DNA from: an uncultured Collinsella sp.
Lineage (GTDB): Bacteria; Actinomycetota; Coriobacteriia; Coriobacteriales; Coriobacteriaceae
Direction of reading: 5' to 3'
Length of the DNA stretch: 6,214 nt
Assembly (NCBI GenBank): GCA_900764415.1
Contig: CAAFOA010000350.1
Coordinates: 1 to 6,214, forward strand
Part shown: in pieces, positions 1-5,783 of the stretch
How positions within the stretch are numbered: position 1 is the stretch's first letter
How the letters are laid out: each line of letters begins with the position of its first letter
The notes under the pieces: generated by a model
What the model was told of the DNA's origin: nothing
Databases searched by the model: none
The model's input: the letters and a program-made list of their open reading frames with translations, nothing else
Position numbers and translations under genes: made by a program

Positions 1-1048
1 CCTTGAGCTCGGGGGCATTCTCGTCGTCTGCCACCAGACGCGGCTCGTCCAGCACGCGCGTCATCTCGGCCGCCTCGCCCCGCGCGCGGTTGATGCGTTG
101 CATCATGGAGCTCACGTAGTTCAGACGCATGGTGAGGTTGTACGTATAGGTAAAGATCATGACGAGCGCGCCGGCCGAGATGCCAAACCACGCGTTGCCA
201 CCCGCGACGAACACGCTCACCACGGCCATGGTGATGACGATAAGGCCCGAGGTCGTAAAGTTGCGCTGCATCATGGCGTGCATCGAAACCGTCTCGGCGT
301 CGCGCGCGGCGCGGTCGGCGGCATCGAACAGGTCGCGCTCAAAGTCCTCGCGCCCACAGGTCTTGACGGCCAGGATATTCGTGACCGCGTCGGACAGCAC
401 GCCCGACAGCTTGTTCTGCGCGGCGGACGTCGCGGCCGAAAGCGGCATGATGCGCTTATACATAAGCCAGACAAACGCGATGTAGACGACCATAATGCCC
501 ACCAGGATCACGGTAAACGTCGGCACCACCGGAGCAAGCGCCGCCACCGTGCAGACAACCGAGGTGATGGTGGGAATGAGCGAATACACCGTCACGTCCA
601 CCAGCCCCGTATAGCCGCTCATAAAACGACTCGTCTGGCTCACAAGCGATCCGCCAAAACGGCTGGTGTGGAATGTCATGGATTGATTGGAGAGCGTGTC
701 GAAGCACAGGCGCGCCAGGTGATAGTTGCCCGCAATCTCGAGCTTGTAGACGGTGTAGTCCTGCAGCTTGGAGAGGATTTGGCCCACTAGGTTAACGAGC
801 ACGAGCGCCAGAATGTAAGGGCCAAAGATCTCAAACACCTGGTCGCCCGCCACGGGGCCGGCCTGGACGCGGTCGACGATAAGGGCCATCACGTAGGTGT
901 TGGCAAACGTGAGCAAAAAGATGTAGCCCGCCGACGAGAACACCGAGAGAAAGACGATCAACGGCTGCGTGCGCGTGACGTCCCAAAAACGCTGCAGCGT
1001 GCGGCGCACGGTGGAGCGTTTGAGCGGACTGGTGCTTCTCTGAGACAT
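1..1048 (-). CDS. ABC exporter, N-terminal transmembrane half (partial, runs off left edge)
   Basis: The visible 349 residues form the membrane domain of a type IV (exporter-type) ABC transporter; the ATPase domain that should follow lies beyond base 1. Likely membrane helices are at residues 30-55, 72-92, 153-173, 176-197, 267-287 and 289-305, the six expected for an ABC_membrane domain. The stretch around residues 224-234 (NILAVKTCGRE) resembles the conserved cytoplasmic loop after helix 4 in exporter half-transporters, and the tail from about residue 320 is the linker that normally precedes the Walker A motif. The ATG at 1046-1048 has an AAAGGAAG ribosome site at 1052-1059. RmuC ends 123 bp upstream on the same strand, so co-transcription is possible. 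The substrate cannot be told: such half-transporters export lipids, peptides or drugs and act as homo- or heterodimers. Family call is firm, function open. Confidence 0.88.
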   Translation of the reverse strand, partial: MSQRSTSPLKRSTVRRTLQRFWDVTRTQPLIVFLSVFSSAGYIFLLTFANTYVMALIVDRVQAGPVAGDQVFEIFGPYILALVLVNLVGQILSKLQDYTVYKLEIAGNYHLARLCFDTLSNQSMTFHTSRFGGSLVSQTSRFMSGYTGLVDVTVYSLIPTITSVVCTVAALAPVVPTFTVILVGIMVVYIAFVWLMYKRIMPLSAATSAAQNKLSGVLSDAVTNILAVKTCGREDFERDLFDAADRAARDAETVSMHAMMQRNFTTSGLIVITMAVVSVFVAGGNAWFGISAGALVMIFTYTYNLTMRLNYVSSMMQRINRARGEAAEMTRVLDEPRLVADDENAPELK

Positions 1049-1110
1049 GGGCTTCCTTTCGTGTCTGATAGGGAGAAACGCCATTGTTGCACACTAAAGC
1101 GCACTTCAGA

Positions 1111-1145
1111 CAAGCACGATGCGAAAAGCGTCCGCGCCGTGCTTG
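1111..1145 (-). other. Stem-loop between rmuC and the ABC exporter gene
   Basis: CAAGCACG (1111-1118) pairs perfectly with CGTGCTTG (1138-1145), with a further short helix inside (TGCG 1120-1123 with CGCG 1133-1136, one G-U pair). It lies 27 bp past the rmuC stop codon. No run of T follows on either strand, so it is not a standard intrinsic terminator; it could be a weak or factor-aided terminator or a 3'-end protecting hairpin. Confidence 0.3.
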
Positions 1146-1171
1146 CGCAGGCGCCCCGCCGTCAGATGCAG

Positions 1172-2527
1172 CTAGTCCTCGTCTTCCTGGCCCGCGAGTA
1201 AGCCTGCGGACTCCAAGCCCAAAATCTCGTCGGCCTCCTGCGCGTCTTCCAGGGCGTCGATATCCTTGAGTTTGCGCTCCATAACGTTGGTGCGCGTGGT
1301 GATGATGCCCTCGACCGTTTTACCCGCGGTCTCGATCTGCTGCTGGGCGCGACGCAGCGCCGCCTGATAGCGCGGCAGCTCGGCCTTGACGGCGGAAAGC
1401 ACGCGCAGCACGTCGTCGGTACGTTTTTGCAATTTAAACGTCTGGTAGCTCATCTGCAGGCTGTTGAGGACGGCCGCCATGGTGCTGGGGCCGGCAACGT
1501 TGACGTGATAGTCGCGGCCCAGGGTCTCGATAAGCCCGGGGCGACTGACGACCTCGGCATACAACCCCTCAAACGGCACGAACAGAATGCCAAAGTTGGT
1601 GGTCGCGGGCACGCTCAGGTACTTTTCGCAGATGTCCTTTGCCTCGCGTTTCACCATGGCGTCGAGTGTCTTGCGCGCGGTGGCCACAGCCTCGGCATCA
1701 CCCGACTCTTGCGCGTCGAGCAGGTGCTCGTACGCGTCGCCCGGGAATTTGGAGTCAATCGGCAGCAGCACGGGGTCGCCCTCGTCTACCGGCAGCTTGA
1801 CGGCAAACTCAACCCGCTCCGAGGCGCTGGGCTTGGTAGCGACGTTTTCCAGATACTGGTCGGGCGTAAGGATGTCCGCCAGGATTGCACCCAGCTGCAC
1901 CTCGCCCAAAATGCCACGCGCCTTGACGTTGCCCAGCACGCGCTTAAGGTCGCCCACGCCGGTGGCGATTGACTGCATGTCGCCCAAACCCTTGTACACA
2001 GCCTCGAGCTGGTCGCTCACCTGCTTAAACGATGCCGACAGGCGATCGTTGAGCGTACGGGAGAGTTTCTCGTCCACCGTCGCGCGCATCTGATCGAGCT
2101 GCACGTTGTTGTCCTTGCGGATGGCGCCAAGCTGGGCATCGACCGTCTCGCGCACCTTGTCCAGGCGGCGCTCGATGCCCTCACGGTTGGCGCCAAGCTG
2201 TTGGGCCGTCTCTCGACGCAGGTCATCCATACGGTCGCCAGCCTGCGAGAACTCACGCGCGATGGTCAGGTAGCGCTGCTGCTCTACGGCCGCATCGGTC
2301 GTCTGCTGCTGCGCGATGGCATTTGCCGTGCGGCGGGTTTCTGCCAACGCGACGTTCAGGGTGTCGAGCGCATTGTTGGCCTGCTCGAGCGCAGCCAGCA
2401 TCTCTGCCCCGCTATCGCCGCGCTCCTGCAGCTCGGCGCGAAGGCCCTTGAGCTGCAGGGCACAAGCCACAGCAACCCCCACCGCCACCAAGGCAATCAC
2501 AACAAGCACGATATCAATAGCAGACAT
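1172..2527 (-). CDS. rmuC: RmuC-family DNA recombination protein
   Basis: A 451-residue member of the RmuC family, proteins that limit inversions and recombination at short repeats and that have a predicted PD-(D/E)XK nuclease-like fold. Residues 5-27 are a hydrophobic N-terminal anchor, residues about 30-185 are heptad-rich coiled coil, and the conserved RmuC core follows. Family signatures visible include GDLKRVLGNVKARG with GEVQLG (192-213), LPIDSKFP (255-262, the putative nuclease D/K pair), FGILFVPFEGLYAEV (312-326) and AGPSTMAAVLNSLQ with FKLQKR (345-369). The acidic tail (427-451) is variable. I chose ATG at 2525-2527 because it places the membrane anchor at the very N-terminus and has a GGCGGAG stretch just upstream, though spacing is short; ATG at 2555-2557 or TTG at 2558-2560 would add 10-11 residues without a visible ribosome site. 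It follows the small membrane protein gene by 123 bp. Confidence 0.95.
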   Translation of the reverse strand: MSAIDIVLVVIALVAVGVAVACALQLKGLRAELQERGDSGAEMLAALEQANNALDTLNVALAETRRTANAIAQQQTTDAAVEQQRYLTIAREFSQAGDRMDDLRRETAQQLGANREGIERRLDKVRETVDAQLGAIRKDNNVQLDQMRATVDEKLSRTLNDRLSASFKQVSDQLEAVYKGLGDMQSIATGVGDLKRVLGNVKARGILGEVQLGAILADILTPDQYLENVATKPSASERVEFAVKLPVDEGDPVLLPIDSKFPGDAYEHLLDAQESGDAEAVATARKTLDAMVKREAKDICEKYLSVPATTNFGILFVPFEGLYAEVVSRPGLIETLGRDYHVNVAGPSTMAAVLNSLQMSYQTFKLQKRTDDVLRVLSAVKAELPRYQAALRRAQQQIETAGKTVEGIITTRTNVMERKLKDIDALEDAQEADEILGLESAGLLAGQEDED

Positions 2528-2650
2528 AGACTCCGCCCAACAAACCCAATCGATCATCAATCAAAACCGCGATCAATCTTACCCCGCCACACGCACCGGG
2601 CGCTCCACGGCAATCGGGCAAATGGATTTTGGGCCACGGGCATCAAAACA

Positions 2651-3073
2651 CTAACTCTCCCAGCCGGCGCGGATGGTTGTTATGACATCGCCCAGGCGCT
2701 GGCCGAGAGCTGCCAAGTGTTCAAGCACCTCGCTGGGCGAGGCGCCGTTGAGAATGCACGTGAGGGCATATGAGGCCAAGAAGATTGCCGCGAGTCCCAA
2801 CGGGATCAGCACGATCATCGCCAGCGTACGCAGGCGCTGGGCCCAGCGACGGCGACGCGCACGACGTTTATCGAACGCGAGCTCCTGGGCATATGAATCT
2901 TGCTGTACGGAATAGGCCCCTGGGTCCACCTCACCCGCAGACGATACCGCGGGCGCGGCGTTTTGCGCAGGAGGCTGGACGGCCGCCCCCTGCGTTTGCA
3001 TCTCCATAAGCCGTTGCTGCTGGCGCAACATACGCTCGGCTTGTTGCTGCGGGGTCTCAAGAAAAAGATCCAT
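2651..3073 (-). CDS. Hypothetical single-span membrane protein, Gln-rich N-terminus
   Basis: I do not recognise this 140-residue protein. Residues 8-28 are dominated by Gln, Arg and Met and probably form an amphipathic helix; residues 29-62 are a Pro/Ala/Ser-rich, probably disordered linker; residues 69-82 hold a dense Arg/Lys cluster (KRRARRRRWAQRLR); residues 84-107 are one hydrophobic membrane segment. The positive charge before the segment suggests the N-terminal 80 residues are cytoplasmic and the last about 30 are outside. There is no signal peptidase site or catalytic motif that I can see. The start is well supported: ATG at 3071-3073 with GAGGAGG at 3079-3085, five bases away. It precedes rmuC on the same strand (123 bp gap), so the two may share a transcript, but a common role is not shown. 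Being a real gene is likely from the ribosome site and the ordered topology. Confidence 0.82.
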   Translation of the reverse strand: MDLFLETPQQQAERMLRQQQRLMEMQTQGAAVQPPAQNAAPAVSSAGEVDPGAYSVQQDSYAQELAFDKRRARRRRWAQRLRTLAMIVLIPLGLAAIFLASYALTCILNGASPSEVLEHLAALGQRLGDVITTIRAGWES

Positions 3074-3151
3074 GTTGGCCTCCTCAATAGGAGCATTCGA
3101 CGCTTACGCCCAGCATCCCGCACCGCCAAGGCCACGGCAACGCAATCCGTA

Positions 3152-3180
3152 GCAATAGCTGCAAAGTTTCTTGTTGACAA
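3152..3180 (-). promoter_or_regulatory. Possible promoter for the 140-residue protein gene
   Basis: On the minus strand TTGTCA (3175-3180) is followed after 17 bp by TATTGC (3152-3157). The -35 matches consensus at five of six positions, the -10 only at three. It would give a leader of roughly 70 bases before the ATG at 3073 and lies downstream of the terminator at 3332-3356, as a fresh promoter should. On the plus strand the same place reads TTGACA (3174-3179), but no good -10 follows. Confidence 0.3.
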
Positions 3181-3189
3181 AAGCTGTCG

Positions 3190-3232
3190 AAAAGCTCAAC
3201 AACTCCCCTACCGGCACTTTCTTTGAGCTTTT
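3190..3232. repeat. 10-bp perfect inverted repeat with T tract (terminator-like on plus strand)
   Basis: AAAAGCTCAA (3190-3199) and TTGAGCTTTT (3223-3232) are perfect inverted copies around a 23-base loop. On the plus strand the right arm runs into six T (3229-3234), giving a terminator-like shape, yet no plus-strand gene ends here. On the minus strand it lies upstream of the 140-residue protein gene and just upstream of its proposed promoter, between that promoter and the rubrerythrin terminator. It may be a bidirectional terminator, a leader structure or a binding site; the sequence does not decide. Confidence 0.4.
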
Positions 3233-3322
3233 TTATCGAATGATCTTTTGCCCTTCCGCCCTTACGCCAACCGACCAAAACCTAACCAAAAGCTTGACGG
3301 AAATTGTGAAGACCGAGACCCC

Positions 3323-3356
3323 AAACAAAACGTGCCGCCCCCATAAGGGGCGGCAC
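3323..3356 (-). terminator. Intrinsic terminator downstream of rubrerythrin
   Basis: GTGCCGCCCC (3332-3341) and GGGGCGGCAC (3347-3356) form a perfect 10-bp GC-rich stem with a 5-base loop. Read on the minus strand the stem is followed by GTTTTGTTT (3323-3331), the expected U-rich tail. The other side (plus direction) is not T-rich, so it acts on minus-strand transcription, 165 bp after the rubrerythrin stop codon and behind the long hairpin at 3406-3505. Confidence 0.8.
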
Positions 3357-3405
3357 ACAAACTTCTAATCAGCTTTTCAGTAACGAGCACGCGACGACCC
3401 AACGC

Positions 3406-3505
3406 CGGGGCGCGGGGCGGGAGGCCGGATTGCCTTCCCTCAACGCGACCCTGCGGAGCCGTGAGCGGGGAGGGAAGGCAATCCGGCCTCCCGCCCCGCG
3501 CCCCG
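3406..3505. repeat. Long GC-rich inverted repeat, 36-bp perfect arms, behind rubrerythrin
   Basis: Bases 3406-3441 are the exact reverse complement of 3470-3505 (36 of 36), separated by 28 bases. Three more pairs (CGC 3444-3446 with GCG 3465-3467) extend the helix inside a 2/2 mismatch. The outer edge lies 16 bp from the rubrerythrin stop codon, so the element would fold as a very stable hairpin in that mRNA's 3' untranslated region. There is no U tract directly after it in either direction, and a normal terminator stands about 50 bp further on. It codes for no convincing protein and has no transposase. It may be a REP-like or MITE-like dispersed palindrome, an mRNA 3'-end stabiliser, or an unusual terminator; which of these it is cannot be read from one copy. 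Confidence 0.9.
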
Positions 3506-3521
3506 CAGCCAGCGCCACGCG

Positions 3522-4061
3522 CTAGTAGTTCACCACCTGCTCCTCAAAGTACGCCTTCGGGTGGTTGCACACCGGGCATACCTCGGGCGCCTCGGCACCA
3601 ACATGCAGGTGCCCGCAGTTCAGGCACTTCCACACCTTTACGCCCTCGCGCTCAAACACCTCGCCCGATTCAATGCGCTCGACGAGCTTGTTGTAGCGCT
3701 CCTCATGAGCCTTCTCCACGGCGCCGACACCACGGAACTTTGCGGCAATCTCGGCAAAGCCCTCCTCCTCGGCGGTCTTGGCAAACTCGTCATACATCGT
3801 GGTCCACTCGTAGTTCTCGCCCGCGGCGGCGTCGCGCAGGTTGTCCAGAGTGCCCGGAACGGCGCCGTCGTGCAGATACTTAAACCACAGCTTGGCGTGC
3901 TCGGACTCATTGCCCGCCGTCTCTGCAAAGATGTTCGAGATCTGAACGTAGCCGTCCTTTTTGGCCTTGGATGCAAAGTAGCGATACTTGGTGTGTGCCT
4001 GGGACTCACCAGCAAAAGCGGTCTCGAGGTTCTTCTTGGTCTGAGAGTTCTCAAAATCCAT
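3522..4061 (-). CDS. rbr: Rubrerythrin
   Basis: A 179-residue classical rubrerythrin, a cytoplasmic non-haem iron protein that reduces hydrogen peroxide to water with electrons from NAD(P)H via rubredoxin-type carriers, a main peroxide defence in anaerobes. The ferritin-like four-helix domain (about 5-135) shows the full diiron ligand set expected by comparison with the Desulfovibrio protein: E19, E52 and H55 (ESEH motif), E82 and E85 (ENYEW), E116 and H119 (EKAH). The C-terminal rubredoxin domain carries an FeS4 site with C146/C149 (CLNC) and C162/C165 (CPVC). Length is normal and nothing is missing. ATG at 4059-4061 is preferred, with GAAGGGAAG at 4069-4077 as ribosome site; the TTG six codons upstream would overlap that site. 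The glycosylase gene ends 114 bp upstream; the gap holds a possible operator, so this gene is probably transcribed at least partly on its own. Confidence 0.97.
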   Translation of the reverse strand: MDFENSQTKKNLETAFAGESQAHTKYRYFASKAKKDGYVQISNIFAETAGNESEHAKLWFKYLHDGAVPGTLDNLRDAAAGENYEWTTMYDEFAKTAEEEGFAEIAAKFRGVGAVEKAHEERYNKLVERIESGEVFEREGVKVWKCLNCGHLHVGAEAPEVCPVCNHPKAYFEEQVVNY

Positions 4062-4134
4062 AGGTGTACTTCCCTTCAACGCATGCCGCCCATAGGCTTT
4101 GAGCGACCTTGTCTTTAGGATGCCCTCATGCCGA

Positions 4135-4153
4135 GAATCTAAACCTTACAATC
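4135..4153 (-). promoter_or_regulatory. Possible PerR/Fur-like operator upstream of rubrerythrin
   Basis: A 19-bp imperfect dyad (minus strand GATTGTAAGGTTTAGATTC) has six Watson-Crick pairs and one G-T pair out of nine positions around a single central base. Its inner 15 bases match the Bacillus PerR consensus at 9 of 14 informative positions. It lies 73 bp upstream of the rubrerythrin ATG, in an otherwise GC-rich region, and overlaps the best, though weak, -10-like bases (TAGATT). Rubrerythrin genes are PerR targets in clostridia, which makes the site plausible; the match alone is modest. Confidence 0.3.
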
Positions 4154-4175
4154 CTGTTCTTCAGATTTGAGCGAG

Positions 4176-5081
4176 CTATACACTCAGCCAACGATCGCCC
4201 TCGGAGCGGCAAAAGCCCTCGCGCTCCAAATCGGCAAGAATGCTTGCGACCAGCTCGCGCTCGACCGGCTCTCGGCCGGCCGCCGTCTCCGTCTCGTTAA
4301 CGCCTGTAACAGCTTCATCAAGCGTAATACCTGCCGGCTGTCCATCGCGCGCTGCCAGCAGCATGCGCACAATGTGGGCGCGCTTTTGGCGACGCGAGCC
4401 CTCAAACTTGGACTGACGGCTATAGCCCGCCGACCGCCTGGACGGATTGGGCAGCGTCTTTTTAAGATACGCGCCGTAATCCAGCAACGCGTAATACCAC
4501 GCGCGCGGCGTGTCAGCATCGTCTTGAGGCACGGCAAAGGGCGCAATCTCATCCGCCGGCGCACCGGGGGCCGCCGGACAGGCGGCTTGAATCAGCGGCA
4601 CCAGCTCACGATCGGGAACGGCCGGCACATCGGGAAAGAAATGATGCAAAAAGACCGTGCGCACGTTGGTCTCCAGATACACGCCCGGAAGATCGAATGC
4701 AAACGAACGGATGCCCTGCGCCGTTGCCGGGCCAATGCCGGGCAGCGCGACCAGGTCGTGCGTCTCGCGCGGAAACTCCCCGTCCCAGCCCTCCACAACG
4801 CACTGTGCAGCCCTGTGAAGCGCCAGGGCGCGGCGATTGTAGCCCATCCCCTGCCACGCATCCAAAACATCGGAAGGGGCGGCCTGAGCAAGCGCCTGGA
4901 CAGTCGGAAAGCGATCGAGCCACGCCGGCATGCGCGTCTCCACGCGCGGCACCTGCGTCTGCTGCAGCATGACCTCGGAGAGCCAGATGATATACGGGTC
5001 GCGCGTGCGGCGCCACGGAAGGTCGCGATAGCGCAGGACCCCTTCCGAACGAATCATCGAACGAAAGGGGTCCTGAATCAT
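4176..5081 (-). CDS. MutY-like HhH-GPD DNA glycosylase without Fe-S cluster
   Basis: A 301-residue relative of the A/G-specific adenine glycosylase MutY, which removes adenine mispaired with 8-oxoguanine. Residues 22-150 align well with E. coli MutY: LPW (21-23), WLSEVMLQQTQV (33-44) with E36 matching catalytic E37, GMGYNRRA (78-85) keeping the first Tyr, and the helix-hairpin-helix LPGIGPATA (113-121). The position of catalytic D138 is Glu here (E137 in LETNVRTV). The four cluster cysteines expected after WYYALLDYGAYL (195-206) are absent; the only Cys are 94, 168 and 291. The segment RRS...RQSKFEGSRRQ (215-232) takes their place, and the tail (about 233-301) looks like a small winged helix, not the Nudix-like domain that reads 8-oxoguanine. 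Residues 166-192 are an Ala/Pro-rich insert. ATG at 5079-5081 has AAGGAG at 5089-5094. It starts 21 bp after the Rrf2 gene, surely co-transcribed. Related divergent proteins of this type exist in other bacteria, as I recall; activity and substrate are inferred only. Confidence 0.88.
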   Translation of the reverse strand: MIQDPFRSMIRSEGVLRYRDLPWRRTRDPYIIWLSEVMLQQTQVPRVETRMPAWLDRFPTVQALAQAAPSDVLDAWQGMGYNRRALALHRAAQCVVEGWDGEFPRETHDLVALPGIGPATAQGIRSFAFDLPGVYLETNVRTVFLHHFFPDVPAVPDRELVPLIQAACPAAPGAPADEIAPFAVPQDDADTPRAWYYALLDYGAYLKKTLPNPSRRSAGYSRQSKFEGSRRQKRAHIVRMLLAARDGQPAGITLDEAVTGVNETETAAGREPVERELVASILADLEREGFCRSEGDRWLSV

Positions 5082-5088
5082 GGCAATG

Positions 5089-5094
5089 CTCCTT
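5089..5094 (-). promoter_or_regulatory. Ribosome binding site of the glycosylase gene
   Basis: AAGGAG on the minus strand, seven bases before the ATG at 5081, placed inside the 21-bp gap after the Rrf2 stop codon. It fixes the start of the glycosylase and supports translation from one shared mRNA. Confidence 0.75.
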
Positions 5095-5102
5095 ATGCGG
5101 CG

Positions 5103-5588
5103 CTATTCCTCCCGGCAAGCGTACGCGCAGGCAGCGTACTCGGGAAACGCATCGCGATCGGCGAACTTGGGATCGACGGCCGGGAACCGGCGATGGGCGA
5201 CGATATCGCCGAGCGAAACGGAATCGAGATAGTCGCGCATCAGCGCCTGGGCTCCGGCCCACAGGGGATGATAGCAGCACGTGCCCATGCGCGCACAGTC
5301 GCCATCGGGCGCGGTGCAGTCGTTCATAACCATGGGACCCTGAACTGCCTCTACAACCTGACGAATCGTGACGTCGTCGGGGCTCACCTTAAGGCGCATG
5401 CCGCCATGAACACCACGCAGGCTCTCCACAATGCCGGCCTGAACCAAACCGTGCTGGATCGAACGGGCAAATGAATACGGAACATTGACCTCTTCGGCAG
5501 CAGTGCGAACAGAAAGCAACCGCTCCGGCTCCTCGGCAAGCATCGCAAGCATGCGAAGGGCATAATCAGTCTTCCTCGATATGTCCAT
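5103..5588 (-). CDS. Rrf2-family transcriptional regulator, IscR-like Fe-S ligands
   Basis: A 161-residue Rrf2 regulator (family of IscR, NsrR, RirA, CymR), a dimeric winged-helix DNA-binding protein. The N-terminus MDISRKTDYALRML is the family opening; the helix-turn-helix covers about 24-50 (SVRTAAEEVNVPYSFARSIQ) and the wing is RGVHGGMRL (58-66). The sensor loop has C91, C98, C104 and H107, close to the C92/C98/C104/H107 set that holds [2Fe-2S] in IscR, with an extra C105. So it probably binds an iron-sulfur cluster and senses iron, redox state or nitric oxide. Two more Cys lie near the end (154, 158). ATG at 5586-5588 with AAAGGGG at 5593-5599 is chosen over an upstream start near 5708, which would add 40 residues not seen in the family and would overlap the putative operator. 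The MutY-like gene follows by 21 bp. Likely autoregulated through the dyad at 5669-5692. Which Rrf2 subgroup it belongs to is unclear. Confidence 0.93.
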   Translation of the reverse strand: MDISRKTDYALRMLAMLAEEPERLLSVRTAAEEVNVPYSFARSIQHGLVQAGIVESLRGVHGGMRLKVSPDDVTIRQVVEAVQGPMVMNDCTAPDGDCARMGTCCYHPLWAGAQALMRDYLDSVSLGDIVAHRRFPAVDPKFADRDAFPEYAACAYACREE

Positions 5589-5668
5589 GTTTCCCCTTTC
5601 AAGGAATACGAACAGCTCGAACGAGCTCCGGGGCCGAGCTTGTGTCGAGACGCCAAATGACCGCCTGA

Positions 5669-5692
5669 ACAACCAAATTATAAATTGGGTGT
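5669..5692 (-). promoter_or_regulatory. 24-bp dyad over a TATAAT box: putative Rrf2 operator/promoter
   Basis: A 24-bp inverted repeat pairs at 10 of 12 positions; on the minus strand it reads ACA-C-CCAATTTATAATTTGG-T-TGT. A perfect TATAAT (5677-5682) sits in its centre, giving a start near 5670 and a leader of about 80 bases. The layout A-N3-CC-N12-GG-N3-T differs by one central base from the E. coli IscR type 2 site (A-N3-CC-N13-GG-N3-T). Binding here would block RNA polymerase, as expected for autorepression. The matching -35 (about 5700-5705, CGGCAT) is poor, so activator dependence or another -35 is possible. Confidence 0.6.
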
Positions 5693-5749
5693 CCACTGAA
5701 TGCCGCACTTGAAGACTGGCTGAATCAGGTACGGCCTACAGTGAAATTT

Positions 5750-5779
5750 AGTATAGCCTAACCCCCCTGTTTCATTGAA
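5750..5779 (-). promoter_or_regulatory. Weak second promoter candidate upstream of the Rrf2 gene
   Basis: TATACT (5750-5755, five of six to consensus) is preceded after 18 bp by TTCAAT (5774-5779, three of six) on the minus strand. It would give a leader of about 155 bases that includes the whole 24-bp dyad, which would then act as a roadblock. The surrounding 5709-5900 has no gene that I can see; it also holds a 12-bp perfect palindrome TGTTGCGCAACA (5784-5795) and two short C runs. Confidence 0.25.
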
Positions 5780-5783
5780 CAGA

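Noticed and set aside
98..790. 230-codon plus-strand frame
   Set aside because: Antisense to the ABC exporter membrane domain; His/Arg/Gly-rich composition is that of a complementary-strand shadow.
1427..1972. 181-codon plus-strand frame
   Set aside because: Antisense to conserved parts of RmuC, with no family resemblance.
3084..3278. 64-codon minus-strand frame ending just before the 140-residue protein gene
   Set aside because: Starts at TTG without a ribosome site, overlaps the 3190-3232 inverted repeat and the candidate promoter, and has mixed, motif-free composition.
3561..4118. 185-codon plus-strand frame
   Set aside because: Antisense to rubrerythrin, whose metal ligands are all intact on the minus strand; no ribosome site or recognisable motif.
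4098..4174. Direct repeat TTTGAGCGA at 4098-4106 and 4166-4174
   Set aside because: Nine bases only, two copies; no third copy, no mobile-element features, so chance or minor.
4167..5474. 435-codon open frame on the plus strand
   Set aside because: It runs antisense across both the MutY-like gene and most of the Rrf2 gene, which show clear family motifs on the minus strand; its own translation is Arg/His/Ala-rich without any domain, typical of a GC-rich shadow frame.
5589..5708. 40-residue N-terminal extension of the Rrf2 regulator
   Set aside because: The family begins at MDIS-like sequence; the extension would be translated from the operator and promoter region, and AAAGGGG fits the ATG at 5588.
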